Below are positions 39,160 to 48,043 of a stretch of DNA of 64,000 nucleotides, piece by piece. The notes beneath the pieces were generated by a model, which saw only the letters and a list, made by a program, of their open reading frames with translations, was not told where the DNA came from and did not search any database. A program made the position numbers and the translations under genes. This DNA comes from CAWEBF01 sp963807235 (GTDB taxonomy: Bacteria; Acidobacteriota; Vicinamibacteria; Vicinamibacterales; UBA2999). Where the stretch lies: the NCBI GenBank assembly GCA_963807235.1, contig CAWEBF010000018.1:204674-268673 (forward strand), given 5' to 3'. Positions within the stretch are counted from its first letter, which is position 1. Each line of letters opens with the position of its first letter.

Positions 39160-39855
39160 TTAGTTCATCGATCGACTCTGGCGAATCAGGACGACCCCGA
39201 CGACAAGGAACCAGATCAACGGTGGGAAGTTGGCGATGATCGCGGGACCCCAGCCTCCCGGGTTGTAGAACCCCGATGCGTCTGCTGGGCCCGCGAACAT
39301 CGCCGGAATGGACAGCGCGCACAGCACGGCACTGATCCAGGCGATCCATCCCGTCCAGCGAGGGAGGACACCGCTGTCGAGCGTGGCCCAGCCCGCTGCG
39401 GCCATGAACAAGCCTGTGATCGCAAACGCGATTGACCCGTTGTAGATCAGCAGCGTCCCGAATACGAGCGGGAGCGCGGCCGAAACGTCGGCCGTGCCCT
39501 GCAGCGTGGCCAGAACAGCGCCGCCCATCAGTCCGTCGGCTGCCAGCGTCACAGCCAACCAGACCGCGGCGGACACGAGCGCCAGGAGACCGAGCCAGTC
39601 ACTCTCAGGTCGCGCGCGTCGCACCAAATGGCGAAAGCCGGCCGCGAAGATCATCATGCTGACGTAGATCCCTTGGTCCATCAGGATGCGAATGAACGCC
39701 GTTGTCCGGATGTCATACAGGTGCCGCGCCAACGCCTCGCTGTCGTAGAAGGGCGGGGCGCCGCCGATGACCCACAGAGGGAACTGAGCCCATGAGAGCA
39801 GAACGCAGGCCACGCCGAACATGCCGGTGATGCGGGCGATCGACGAATCGGTCAT
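39160..39855 (-). CDS. Integral membrane protein (DUF4386-like)
   Basis: 231 aa with about six membrane helices (MFGVACVLLSWAQFPLWVIGG; LALVSAAVWLAVTLAADGLMGG; IAFAITGLFMAAAGWATL; FPPLIWFLVVGVVLI). The pattern of hydrophobic helices with LPRWTGWIAWISAVL before the last pair resembles DUF4386-type proteins of unknown function. Its ATG overlaps the stop of the preceding small gene by 4 nt. Last gene of the minus-strand set on presumed islet 2. Confidence 0.65.
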   Translation of the reverse strand: MTDSSIARITGMFGVACVLLSWAQFPLWVIGGAPPFYDSEALARHLYDIRTTAFIRILMDQGIYVSMMIFAAGFRHLVRRARPESDWLGLLALVSAAVWLAVTLAADGLMGGAVLATLQGTADVSAALPLVFGTLLIYNGSIAFAITGLFMAAAGWATLDSGVLPRWTGWIAWISAVLCALSIPAMFAGPADASGFYNPGGWGPAIIANFPPLIWFLVVGVVLIRQSRSMN

Positions 39856-40112
39856 GGCTGCGATCTCCGCGAGTTGCGAGGGCTCGGGCCTCCGTCTTGG
39901 CCACGACGTGTCAAGACGGCGAACGTCAACAGCGCGCCCCCGGCCAATAGGACGTAATCCGTTGGCACGTCCAGGAGCACTGCGGCCGAGCCGCCGATGA
40001 ATCCCCAGAGAACCGGGACGATCGCCAGAAGCGGCGGAATCCCACCGCGCGAGTACACGACGGAGTGGTCGTACGGCGGTATGAACCGATCGAGCAACAG
40101 GGGCTCAGGCAT
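39852..40112 (-). CDS. Small two-helix membrane protein
   Basis: 86 aa from ATG 40112 (a TTG at 40118 is possible). Two helices: GIPPLLAIVPVLWGFIGGSAAVLL and DYVLLAGGALLTFAVL, then a basic tail. The flavodoxin gene ends just before it and the next membrane gene overlaps its stop, so the three are co-transcribed. Function unknown. Confidence 0.6.
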   Translation of the reverse strand: MPEPLLLDRFIPPYDHSVVYSRGGIPPLLAIVPVLWGFIGGSAAVLLDVPTDYVLLAGGALLTFAVLTRRGQDGGPSPRNSRRSQP

Positions 40113-40120
40113 CCTCAACC

Positions 40121-40624
40121 CTACGGCCGAATCTCGCGGCAGATCTCCTCTGCCCAGGAATCAATGTCAGACCACTGGCGATTGTCGCCCGCGTGGCCGC
40201 CGAGGGCTTTGAAAAGCAGCCGCCCCCATGCGGGCCAGTGATCGAGATCAATGACTCCTGCAAAGACACGATAGCCGCGGGGATGAAGCGTCTGTTCGAA
40301 CTCGCCGATCTCCTTGGGCTCTTTCTTGATCAGGCCGCCGACAATTGGATGTCGATCTCCGAAAGATCCAACGGTGAACAACCATACGGGCTTTTGCGCG
40401 AGGGCTGCGGCGTGCCGGCGCATAAGGGCCGTGGCTTCCGCCGTCCATGATCCGTCGTACACCCCACTTCCGAATACAACAGCATCATAGGGATCACAGT
40501 CTGAGATCTCTTCGACCGAGCGAACATCGACCTCGTTGCCATGGGTGCGGATCGTGTCCGCAATCCGCATCGCGATGTCCCGTGTCGAACCGAACCGGCT
40601 TGCGTAACCGATGAGAACACGCAT
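40121..40624 (-). CDS. Flavodoxin-domain protein (HemG-like)
   Basis: 167 aa. The FMN phosphate-binding loop is GYASRFGSTRDIA, followed by VRSVEEISDCDPYDAVVFGSGVYDGSW and LFTVGSFGD. The size and C-terminal region (GGLIKKEP...HPRGYRVFAGVIDLDHWP) match the flavodoxin_5 group that includes menaquinone-dependent protoporphyrinogen oxidase HemG. The heme role is not certain; it may be a general redox partner. The truncated nitrilase gene ends 15 nt upstream of its start. Confidence 0.8.
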   Translation of the reverse strand: MRVLIGYASRFGSTRDIAMRIADTIRTHGNEVDVRSVEEISDCDPYDAVVFGSGVYDGSWTAEATALMRRHAAALAQKPVWLFTVGSFGDRHPIVGGLIKKEPKEIGEFEQTLHPRGYRVFAGVIDLDHWPAWGRLLFKALGGHAGDNRQWSDIDSWAEEICREIRP

Positions 40625-40639
40625 CGTCCTGGAGGAGTT

Positions 40640-41023
40640 CTACCTCTTTGCCGCCCTCTGGTCGAACGTGTCACTTTGAAAGCGTTCGCGAGGCGTGCAG
40701 ACAACGAACGTGTCGAAGAAGACCCGTCCGTCCGTTTCGACAAGCCCGGCCACCACGTAGATGCCGAATCGCCGTGCCGTGCGCTGAAGCCAGGCGACCC
40801 TTGGGCCGCGGCCCAGTGGTTCGGCGAGATCCCAAGCCTCGCGCGCAGCAAGATAGCCGGGAGCAAACATCTCGGGGAGCGCCACCAACGCCGCGCCTTC
40901 ACTCGCCGCGCGTTCGACCAGTGTCTCGGCGCGGGCCCGATTCGACTCAGACTCGCCTGGCGTGGCGATCATCTGGATCGCCGCGACTCTCAACGTGCGG
41001 CGCCGCCGCCCTGCCTCTTTCAC
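40640..41023 (-). CDS. Carbon-nitrogen hydrolase, N-terminal fragment
   Basis: 127 aa from a GTG overlapping the CPBP protease stop (GTGA). It has the nitrilase N-terminus (LRVAAIQMIATPGESESNRARAETLV) and the catalytic Glu in ALPEMFAPGYL, but stops after FGIYVVAGLVETDGRVFFDTFVVCTPRE. The catalytic Lys and Cys of the Glu-Lys-Cys triad lie beyond this point in full-length (~270 aa) enzymes and are absent, so it cannot be an active amidase. A truncated or decayed gene. Confidence 0.7.
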   Translation of the reverse strand: MKEAGRRRRTLRVAAIQMIATPGESESNRARAETLVERAASEGAALVALPEMFAPGYLAAREAWDLAEPLGRGPRVAWLQRTARRFGIYVVAGLVETDGRVFFDTFVVCTPRERFQSDTFDQRAAKR

Positions 41024-41913
41024 GCCGCCCGACTCCGGAGCGGTTGTCGCGAGACCTGTCCGCCGTTGGTCAATGCGACGGCTGCAACGACAAGCCACAG
41101 GATGGCAGTCAAGGTGAGGTTCCACGTCAAGAAAGGTGCCCCTGTGAGCGGAGGCTGGAGGATCAGCGTGCTGGCTGAGAGACTCGCGTGCATGAGCATC
41201 GCCACGAGCAGGCTCGCAGTGCGGTCGTAGACCCAGACCATGAGCACCCGGTAGGCCGGCAGTACTCCTAGATAAAAGAAGAGGATCCCGAGCACGTAGG
41301 TGCTCCACTGTCCTCCCGAAAAACTGCCGCCCGCCCAGAACGCAATCAGGAAGTGCCACGTGCCGTGCAGAAGGCCCACAATCAACGCGGTCGTCAAGGC
41401 GGTGTACCGCAGCCTCAGCCTCGGCACGGCGAACCCCGTCCAACCAAGCTCCTCCAAGAGGCCGCCGCCCAGAAGCCCCCACCCAATACCGAACAGCAGC
41501 AGGGCAATCTTGTTGTCGGTGGTGACGATACCGGGGATGAATTCCGGCGAAAACAACGAGAGCGCAAGGAGCACCGTCGTCACCAGGAACGGGGCGGGCA
41601 GGAGCGCGGCTGCGTACCAGCGAGCCCTGACCCGCCACTGGAGCAATCGCGACAGAAGCTCCCGAAGGCCCACCCTTCCAGACACGAGGCCTGTCGTGAG
41701 GAGACCTGCGACACTAGGACCGGCGAACAGCGCCACCAGCACGAGCGGCATCATCGTCTCAACTTGCTCGCTGCTGCCGGGGATTCCGCCAGGACCGCCG
41801 ACGACCAAGAGGATGCCGCCCCACGAGATCGCGAACACGAGGGCGTAATACGTCAGCGCCGGGTGCTTCCCGATGAACGCCTTGATGGTTCTCACGATGT
41901 CTTCCTTTCCCAC
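41020..41913 (-). CDS. CPBP (CAAX-type) intramembrane metalloprotease, copy 1
   Basis: 297 aa from a GTG, eight predicted membrane helices. Family motifs: EELGWTGFAVPRLRLRY (EExxxR-like glutamates), LHGTWHFLIAFW (HxxxH-type zinc ligands) and, in a later helix, MLMHASLSASTL. Members cleave prenylated or bacteriocin-related proteins or act as bacteriocin-immunity proteins; no bacteriocin gene is seen. Very similar to the frameshifted copy at 42,411-43,272 with the ester cyclase gene between them. Confidence 0.85.
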   Translation of the reverse strand: MGKEDIVRTIKAFIGKHPALTYYALVFAISWGGILLVVGGPGGIPGSSEQVETMMPLVLVALFAGPSVAGLLTTGLVSGRVGLRELLSRLLQWRVRARWYAAALLPAPFLVTTVLLALSLFSPEFIPGIVTTDNKIALLLFGIGWGLLGGGLLEELGWTGFAVPRLRLRYTALTTALIVGLLHGTWHFLIAFWAGGSFSGGQWSTYVLGILFFYLGVLPAYRVLMVWVYDRTASLLVAMLMHASLSASTLILQPPLTGAPFLTWNLTLTAILWLVVAAVALTNGGQVSRQPLRSRAA

Positions 41914-41940
41914 AGGGATTCCTTCACGCGGCCAACGTGC

Positions 41941-42375
41941 CTACGCGGGCTGCGACGGGGCGGTCGGCAAGATGCCAAGCTGTGTCAGCAGCTCGGCGAG
42001 GTTGTAGTAGTCCCGGTTCTCGGCGATCCGCCCGCTCGCATCGAGCTTCCCAATCGACGCCCCCCGAACGCGGAAGGAGCGGCCGGTCGGCGGAACGCCA
42101 CGTACCTCGCGATCATTCGTCCCGACCATGACCCATTCGTTCGCGTAATCGGTGCCCGCCGTAAATAGCGACACGACTTCAAACCTGAAGTTGCTCGATG
42201 ATCTCGTGGCCTCCTCGACGAACGATGCAATCTCCGACGGACCGTGCAGCACGCGCCCCAGAGCGACGTCTTCATAGATGGCATCGTCAGTCATGTGACG
42301 AGCGACGGCAGCCGAATCGTGCGCGTTCCAGGCGTCGAGATAGGCATCGAAGAACGTCCGGTTCACAGTCTTCAT
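41941..42375 (-). CDS. SnoaL-like ester cyclase family protein
   Basis: 144 aa from ATG 42375 (MKTVNRTFFDAYLDAWNAHD). A single NTF2/SnoaL domain: AVARHMTDDAIYEDVALGRVLHGPSEIASFVEE, EVVSLFTAGTDYANEW, RGVPPTGRSFRVRGAS, ENRDYYNLAELLTQLG. Family members are polyketide cyclases, isomerases or uncharacterised; the catalytic residue cannot be fixed. Lies between the two CPBP protease copies. Confidence 0.82.
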   Translation of the reverse strand: MKTVNRTFFDAYLDAWNAHDSAAVARHMTDDAIYEDVALGRVLHGPSEIASFVEEATRSSSNFRFEVVSLFTAGTDYANEWVMVGTNDREVRGVPPTGRSFRVRGASIGKLDASGRIAENRDYYNLAELLTQLGILPTAPSQPA

Positions 42376-42410
42376 CGTCTTATCCTCCACCGCACCGGTG
42401 CCTGCCTCTT

Positions 42411-43272
42411 TCACGCTGCGCGCCTCGAAAGCAGTTGTGGGGAGAGCCGCCCGCCGTTGGCCACGGCGATCACTGCAACCACGATCCACAACGCGGCGGC
42501 CCATGCCAGGATTGAGGTCAACAGGGACATCCCTGATGCCGGCGGAGGCATGAGGATCAACTGCGTGGCGGTGAGACTCCCGTGCATCAGCATCGCCAGG
42601 AGCAGGCTCCCGGTCCGGTCGTAGACCCACACCATCAGCACCCGGTAGGCCGGCAGCCAGGAGAAGAGTTTTACGAGCAACAGGGCAAGCGGGAAGGCTG
42701 CGGAAAAACTGCCGGGTTCCCAGAACATGATGAAGTGCCACGCTCCCCACAGGACCCCCACGAGAAGCCCGGGTACTGAGCACTCCGTATCGCCGCCTCA
42801 TTCGGGGAATGGCGAACCCCGTCCAACCGAGCTCCTCGAAGATGCCGACGATGAGGCCCGCCGCGAGACCGGACAGCAGCAGGGGCGCCTTGTCGTTCGT
42901 CATGAATACGGCGGGGAGGAACTCAGGGGAGAGCAACGAGAGCGCAAGGGATACCGCCATCACCAGGAACGGGGCGGTCAGGAGCGCCACCGCGTACCAG
43001 CGCCCGCCCACGCGCCACGTGAGTAACCGCGCGAGCACCTCGCGCAGCCCTGCCCGGCCGGAGACGAGGCTGGTCATCAGGAGGCCTGCCACGCTGGGGC
43101 CAGCGAGCATCGCCACGTACATGGCTGGCCCGATCGTCATGAGGTGCTCAATGGTGGTCGGGATCCCGCCAGGGCCGACAACGAACAGGACGCCGGCCCA
43201 AGAGACGGCGAACGCGAGGGCGAAGTAGGTTCGCACCGGGTGCCTGGTGACGAAAGCCTCAACCGCCGTCAT
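42411..43272 (-). CDS. CPBP (CAAX-type) intramembrane metalloprotease, copy 2 (one frameshift)
   Basis: ATG 43272 (MTAVEAFVTRHPVRTYFALAFAVSW). The frame is good through FEELGWTGFAIPRMRRRYGVLST, then shifts near 42,770 and resumes as LLVGVLWGAWHFIMFWEPGSF through LMHGSLTATQLILMPPP to SRRAA. Copy 1 has an uninterrupted equivalent (RYTALTTALIVGLLHGTWHF). The stop is followed by GTGAAAGAGGCAGG, identical to the bases after copy 1, so the duplication included the downstream junction. Confidence 0.8.
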
Positions 43273-43458
43273 GATGTCCTTCTTCCTCAAGCCGCGGGTT
43301 TGCGTTGACCAGCGCTTCGGCCCCTCGGTCCGCTCGGCACGACGCTTGATGCCTCGCAAGTGCCGCGCGTCGATGTGCGTCGTGCCGGGGATCCGGCGCA
43401 GAACGTTGGATCACGCTCACTCCTGGCTGCAGTTCGGTGTCATGTTGGCGCTCCGATA

Positions 43459-44109
43459 TCAGGCGGCCGCATCCCGAGCACTGCGAGTATCGCCGGCGGG
43501 TGCCGATCTCAGCGCTTCGGCCCGCTGCTTGAGACCGAGTAACATGCGCCGCGTCATGACAAATCCCGCGGGCTCAATCGCAGACGTCAGCAGCCAGGCC
43601 CAGACCGTCCGTGCGTGCACGCGGCTGCGCGACACGAGGAGTGTTCGTTTCTCGTCGACCGGGTAGAGGCCGAACTGCCACACCCAATCGATGCCGCCCA
43701 TGTTCCTCATATCCAACACGAGCGCGCGACGGGGTTCAATGGCTGCGACCGGCCACGCTGGGCCCTGCCCAAGGGGAATGGTGTCACCCACAGCCAGGTG
43801 CTGAAACTCGGGGAGTATGCGGGTGGCACTCGGACGATCCAGAAAACCAAAGAGGCGGTCGAGCCAGTCGTAGCTATAGAGCCCGCCGCGCTGATAGCCC
43901 ATCTGCACCAGCCAGGGCCAAATGTGTTCCGGCCGCGCGTTGACGATGACGGCCATCGTGCCCGAATACGTCGGATCGACGATGAGGCTATCGCCCGCCA
44001 TGACGCGGGTCAGATCAGACGGCGTGGTGCCCCAACGGGCCATCCAGCGTCGAACCGGAAACCAGTACAGCACCGCGAGTGCGAGGATCACGAAGAGTGT
44101 GGGAAACAT
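43459..44109 (-). CDS. SRPBCC-family protein with N-terminal membrane helix
   Basis: 216 aa. One N-terminal helix (FPTLFVILALAVLYWF), then an SRPBCC domain: AVIVNARPEHIWPWLVQMGYQRGGLYSYDWLDRLFGFL, TIPLGQGPAWPVAAIEP, FGLYPVDEKRTLLVSRSR. A lipid- or hydrophobic-ligand-binding fold anchored to the membrane; ligand unknown. Related to the SRPBCC part of the next upstream gene. Confidence 0.78.
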   Translation of the reverse strand: MFPTLFVILALAVLYWFPVRRWMARWGTTPSDLTRVMAGDSLIVDPTYSGTMAVIVNARPEHIWPWLVQMGYQRGGLYSYDWLDRLFGFLDRPSATRILPEFQHLAVGDTIPLGQGPAWPVAAIEPRRALVLDMRNMGGIDWVWQFGLYPVDEKRTLLVSRSRVHARTVWAWLLTSAIEPAGFVMTRRMLLGLKQRAEALRSAPAGDTRSARDAAA

Positions 44110-44148
44110 GAGACCTCCTTCGATCTGGCGCCGCGGCCAATATCTGAC

Positions 44149-45411
44149 TCAGACGCGCGTTCCGCCCCGCAACAGCACCGTCGCCAGCACCACGACCCAG
44201 AGCAGGAACACGCTGATGTTGATGCGCTCCCACAACCCTATCCACGGCGTGGGCAGATTGGCCTGGACGCGGGGCGCATCCCAGAAGGTCAACGCGCCGA
44301 ACGCGACGAGGACAACGATGCTTGCGATGGAGTACAGACGGAAGCGTTTCCCGAATGCTCTGGCCGCAACACCCATCGCGACGAACATGAGGAGAACCGT
44401 CGCGCTCGCCAGAACGACGTGCATGGTGTCGCTCAGCGTGCCACCGCCTGCGGCCAGCACCTCGCGTTGGTGCATCGGGGCAAACGGCCACAGGAGGCCA
44501 AGGGATCCATAGGCCACCAGCAGGCCGCCCACGATTCGCAGCGCGCGATCTCGACCGGCTGACGTCCAGACACCCCATCCGAAGGCGGTCACGAGCACGG
44601 TGTAGACCGCGCCCAGCAGCATCCACAGCGATCGCGTCGGAGCGCCGATCGCCGACAGCTCGCTGGGAGTCTGTGAAAGGCGGCTGTACCCCTCGGATCC
44701 GATCGCCCCAATCATCGCGCCATAGAGCAGTGACGAGAGGATGCCGCAGACAAGCAAGGCCTTGCGCCAGGACTCGTTCACGTCGCGGCCTGGCGAAGTA
44801 GCCGTGGTGCGACGCTGGATGCCGCGCAGGTGCCGCGCTTCCATGATCCGGTGACCGATGGCGGCGAAGCCGATGAGCAGCGGATGCGGCAGTCTCGCGA
44901 GCACGGCATACGCGCGTTCGATGAAGATGCGCCGGTGACCGGCAGGCGGCTTCCGCCGGGCGAGATCGAGCCAGTGCGAGGAAGCCCGCCCCCGCACGAT
45001 AAGGCGCGTTCGGCCACCATCGAGCGGCTCGAGCACGTGTTCCCATGCGACCGCGTTCCCCCCGTGGCCGTCAGGAACCGTCAGCACGAGATCCCGAGGC
45101 GCATCGACAGCGGCGACGACAAATGCGTCCTCGGCGCCTGGAACGGCCGGCATGATGTCGCCGGGGATCACGGTCTGCAACGCGGGCACGATGCTCGTCG
45201 AACTTGGCCGGCCGCCGTTGTCGATCGCATCCCAGCTGTACCAGCCCGCACGACCGCTCCCCATTTGCGCGATCCACGGCCACACCTGTTCGGGCGGCGC
45301 GTTAATGGTGATGGCGTGGGTCGACGTGAAGATGGGGTCGGAAATCATCGCGTCGACGGGAAGCGAACGGCGCTTGTCGAGAACGGTCGGAACGCACGTG
45401 GCGAACGCCAT
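44149..45411 (-). CDS. SRPBCC domain fused to DUF998 membrane domain
   Basis: 420 aa. Residues ~28-165: SRPBCC domain (AITINAPPEQVWPWIAQMGSGRAGWYSWDAIDN, VAAVDAPRDLVLTVPDG). Residues ~215-415: six or more membrane helices in DUF998 style (ALLVCGILSSLLYGAMIGAIGSEGYSRLSQTPSELSAIGAPTR, GLLWPFAPMHQREVLAAGG). A cytosolic-side lipid-binding domain attached to a membrane domain; function unknown. The gene upstream on this strand is absent, so it is the first of the minus-strand set on islet 2. Confidence 0.78.
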   Translation of the reverse strand: MAFATCVPTVLDKRRSLPVDAMISDPIFTSTHAITINAPPEQVWPWIAQMGSGRAGWYSWDAIDNGGRPSSTSIVPALQTVIPGDIMPAVPGAEDAFVVAAVDAPRDLVLTVPDGHGGNAVAWEHVLEPLDGGRTRLIVRGRASSHWLDLARRKPPAGHRRIFIERAYAVLARLPHPLLIGFAAIGHRIMEARHLRGIQRRTTATSPGRDVNESWRKALLVCGILSSLLYGAMIGAIGSEGYSRLSQTPSELSAIGAPTRSLWMLLGAVYTVLVTAFGWGVWTSAGRDRALRIVGGLLVAYGSLGLLWPFAPMHQREVLAAGGGTLSDTMHVVLASATVLLMFVAMGVAARAFGKRFRLYSIASIVVLVAFGALTFWDAPRVQANLPTPWIGLWERINISVFLLWVVVLATVLLRGGTRV

Positions 45412-45954
45412 AACGAAATGGATGGAGCATTTGCCGTACCTGCGTGACAGATAGGCAGATCAGGTGCGAACGAGAACGTCTGCCGGCGGTTCCGCGCTAT
45501 GTCGCAGATCGGACGTCGAAAATCCCACGCGCGTCAGGCATTCTTTCGCTGGAGGTGACGAGATTCCGGCAAGTTTCTACGTTTGACAGAGACGCGGCGC
45601 CATCTGGCTTCGGCAAGATTCATGTGTCCTTTGACTCTCCGGCGACACGTCCACGACACCCGCCGGATGCTCTATGGCGAAGCGGGGACTATTTCGCGCT
45701 CGCCGCGAACTATTCCGCAGTCGCGAACCACGTCGTGAACCTGACTGTTCACGTCTACAGCCACGTTCCAGTCTCGTCTCTCAATAAGCATAAGAACAAG
45801 AATTGCATTTCGGCCCACAGATCTCCCGATTGTTCGGTGATTCGAGGGAACGGCCAGACACAGACATCACGCGAACGCCGCGCGGCATCCCATTTGCCGA
45901 ACATCGCACACGGCATGGCGAGGTCCGTGCGACCGGAGGTGAGAGGAGGAGCTA
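45412..45954. other. Intergenic region, no gene recognised
   Basis: Divergent gap between 45,411 and 45,955. An open frame crosses it but has no recognisable content before the ATG at 45,955; part (45,580-45,850) is visibly lower in GC. Promoters for both directions probably lie here. Confidence 0.4.
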
Positions 45955-46374
45955 TGGCCGCTTTAGAGTTGAGCGCGCATATGACCGTGCGCCCCGGGTG
46001 CCTCGAGGGCTTCAAGAGACAAGCGGCGGAGTGTGATCCGGATCACTCAGGAGAAGGACACACACACGCTGCGCTACGACTGGTTCCTGAGCCTTGATGG
46101 GACTGAATGCGAGGTTCGTGAGGCGTATACAGATCCGGAAGGACTGATCGAGCACAACCGCAATATCCTCGAAGCCCGAACCAAGCTGTTCAAGGACTAC
46201 GCCGACAATCACTTCATGACGTTCTACGGCGAGGTGTCAGAGCCGCTGCTCAATCTGCTGAAGACACACTCGGTCGGACACAAGTGGTTCTCCTTCCTTC
46301 AGGGGTTGGAGCCATCCGCCGCGATCCCGCCGCAGATTCTGGTGGCGGCCCGCGAGGCCACGCAGCCTGTGTGA
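45955..46374 (+). CDS. Antibiotic biosynthesis monooxygenase-like protein (one frameshift)
   Basis: ATG 45955 after GAGAGGAGG. The first frame gives MAALELSAHMTVRPGCLEGFKRQAAEC and shifts near 46,030. It resumes as IRITQEKDTHTLRYDWFLSLDGTECEVREAYTDPEGLIEH to the stop. The combined product has the ABM/dimeric ferredoxin-like layout (VRPGxLEGFKRQAAE at the start, RYDWF and EVREAY strands). Catalysis not predictable. First of four co-directional genes. Confidence 0.68.
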
Positions 46375-46397
46375 GCCGCGCCCCGGGGAGGATTGCC

Positions 46398-46871
46398 GTG
46401 AGCAGACGACTGAAGCAGGCCGCCGTCGTCTTCATCATCGTCTTCGCCGCCGCTCAATTCGTTCGTCCCGAGCGCGCGAATCCGGCGACTGACGCACGCC
46501 GCACGATTCAGGCGCACGTGGGGACAGCGAGCGGACTCGTTGCCGTCCTGGATCGCGCGTGCAGCGACTGTCACTCGAACGCGACCGTGTGGCCGTGGTA
46601 CACCCAAGTCGCGCCTGTGTCCTGGCTGATGGCGCAGGCCGTGACGGAAGGGCGGAAGGCGGTCAACTTCTCAGAGTGGGCCGCGTATTCGCCGGACCAG
46701 CAGCGGACCCTGCTGGCCGTGTCGTGCGACGACGCGACGAGCGGCAAGATGCCTGGACCCTACACGCTGGTGCGTCCCGAGACGCGGCTCTCGCCCCAGG
46801 ACATCGAGACGATCTGCGTGGCAGCGCGCCAGGCCGAAGCGAACACAGCCGACGGACGGAGGGAGCGGTGA
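46398..46871 (+). CDS. Haem-binding domain protein (PF14376-like)
   Basis: 157 aa from GTG 46398 with GGGGAGG 7 nt upstream. An N-terminal signal anchor (QAAVVFIIVFAAAQF) precedes a periplasmic domain with one c-type haem motif CSDCH and the family signature SNATVWPWYTQVAPVSWLMAQAVTEGRKAVNFSEW. Members bind one haem and are often found with cytochromes or peroxidases. Ends 4 nt before the CoA-binding protein gene. Confidence 0.85.
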   Translation: MSRRLKQAAVVFIIVFAAAQFVRPERANPATDARRTIQAHVGTASGLVAVLDRACSDCHSNATVWPWYTQVAPVSWLMAQAVTEGRKAVNFSEWAAYSPDQQRTLLAVSCDDATSGKMPGPYTLVRPETRLSPQDIETICVAARQAEANTADGRRER

Positions 46872-46875
46872 AGCG

Positions 46876-47359
46876 ATGAAGACAACCACCCTCGAAATCA
46901 AAGTCCACGACTTTCTGGCTCAGAAGCGTATCGCGGTTGCAGGCGTGTCGCGCGACAACAGCCACCACCCCGTGGGCAATTTGATCTATCAGCGGTTGAA
47001 GAGGACCGGGCACGATGTCTTCCCGGTGAACCCGCACATGCAGACCTTCGACGGCGATCGCTGTTATCCCGACCTGCAGTCAATCCCGGGTGGCGTCGAC
47101 GGCGTGGTGATCATCACACGACCTGAGACCACGGAGCGGATCGTGCACGACTGCAGCGATGCCGGGGTCCGCCGCGTGTGGATGCACCAATCCATGGGGA
47201 AGGGATCGAGTGTCTCGCCGGAGGCAGTCGAGTATTGCCGGTCAACACGATATCAGCGTGATCGCTGGTGCGTGCCCGATGATGTACGGCGGCGGCGTCG
47301 ACTTCGGCCACACGTGCATGCGGTGGATGCTCAGACTCACTGGCGGACTGCCCACATGA
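46876..47359 (+). CDS. CoA-binding domain protein (one frameshift)
   Basis: MKTTTLEIKVHDFLAQKRIAVAGVSRDNSHHPVGN is the Rossmann start of a CoA_binding_2 protein. VFPVNPHMQTFDGDRCYPDLQSIP, DGVVIITRPETTERIV and MHQSMGKGSSVSPEAVEYCR follow. A shift near 47,242 leads to QHDISVIAGACPMMYGGGVDFGHTCMRWML...GGLPT. These ~140-aa proteins bind CoA or NAD-like ligands in the cytosol. The TGA stop overlaps the next ATG (ATGA). Confidence 0.8.
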
Positions 47360-47850
47360 AGCAAGTGCGCCAGACTTGCCTGGCATCTCATGCTGATCGC
47401 CGATGCGGGATTGCTCGCGTGGGGCGCGATGGCGGCTGCATGGCCCGGATGATCTGCTCGGACCAGGTGGCAAGCCGATTCTGACCGCCGGCTACGAGGG
47501 CTTCACCGGAGAGCTCATGGTCGAGAACTACGGCGCACGTCTCCGATGACCGCCGCATTCATGACGGTGCTCTTCCGGATGTACGGCGCCTACTGTCGTG
47601 GCGTTCGGGCTGCTGGCGAAGTGCCGTCGCTGCCACGGCCTTCCGCCGTGGTGAGCGCTGGGCATGGTGGGCGTTGCTCGTCGGCAACACCATCGCATTC
47701 GTGTCGGCCATGACGTACGACTGGACCGTTAGCGCCATCGGGCCGTTCGAGCTGACGGAATACCTTGGCCTCGCCCTCATCTGGGGCGCGCTCGCCGTCA
47801 CAGCTCCATTCCGCGCAGCGGGACGGCCGGTTCCATCGCCTCGTCTGTGA
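47356..47850 (+). pseudogene. Small integral membrane protein, multiply frameshifted
   Basis: Fragments in three frames join as ARLAWHLMLIADAGLLAWGAMAAAWP, then DDLLGPGGKPILTAGYEGFTGELM, then AAFMTVLFRMYGAY, VAFGLLA, and finally ATAFRRGERWAWWALLVGNTIAFVSAMTYDWTVSAIGPFELTEYLGLALIWGAL. Together they describe a ~160-aa four-helix membrane protein. At least four shifts in 500 bp, more than its neighbours, suggest true decay. It lies at the right edge of presumed islet 2. Confidence 0.65.
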
Positions 47851-47873
47851 AGACAGACCCACGAGTTCGCCAA

Positions 47874-48043
47874 CGCCGTAAGTGATCGAACGACATTAAG
47901 AGGTCTGACACAATTTCCCATGACGATTGAGTCGGCGCCGTCCGTAAACCGCTGAATACAAATCGCATCGCAGAACAGTAGGATTTAAAGGAGCGTTTTG
48001 CGATAATCAAAACCAGATCGTCCGCAAATAGCTGATTCTAAAC
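47874..48043 (+). repeat. Block preceding tRNA-Ser half C (right end of islet 2)
   Basis: Homologous to 38,684-38,851 with the landmarks CGCCGTAAGTGATCG, AGAGGTCTGACACAATTT, GTAAACCGCTGAAT, TAGGATTT, GCGATAATCA and TGATTCTAAAC in the same order and spacing. One TKACACARTT motif at 47,905-47,916. Begins just after the broken membrane gene. Confidence 0.7.

Noticed and set aside
45444..46097. A 217-codon open frame through the intergenic region into the ABM gene
   Set aside because: Only the part after ATG 45,955 has protein-like content and a Shine-Dalgarno site; the rest is an accidental extension.
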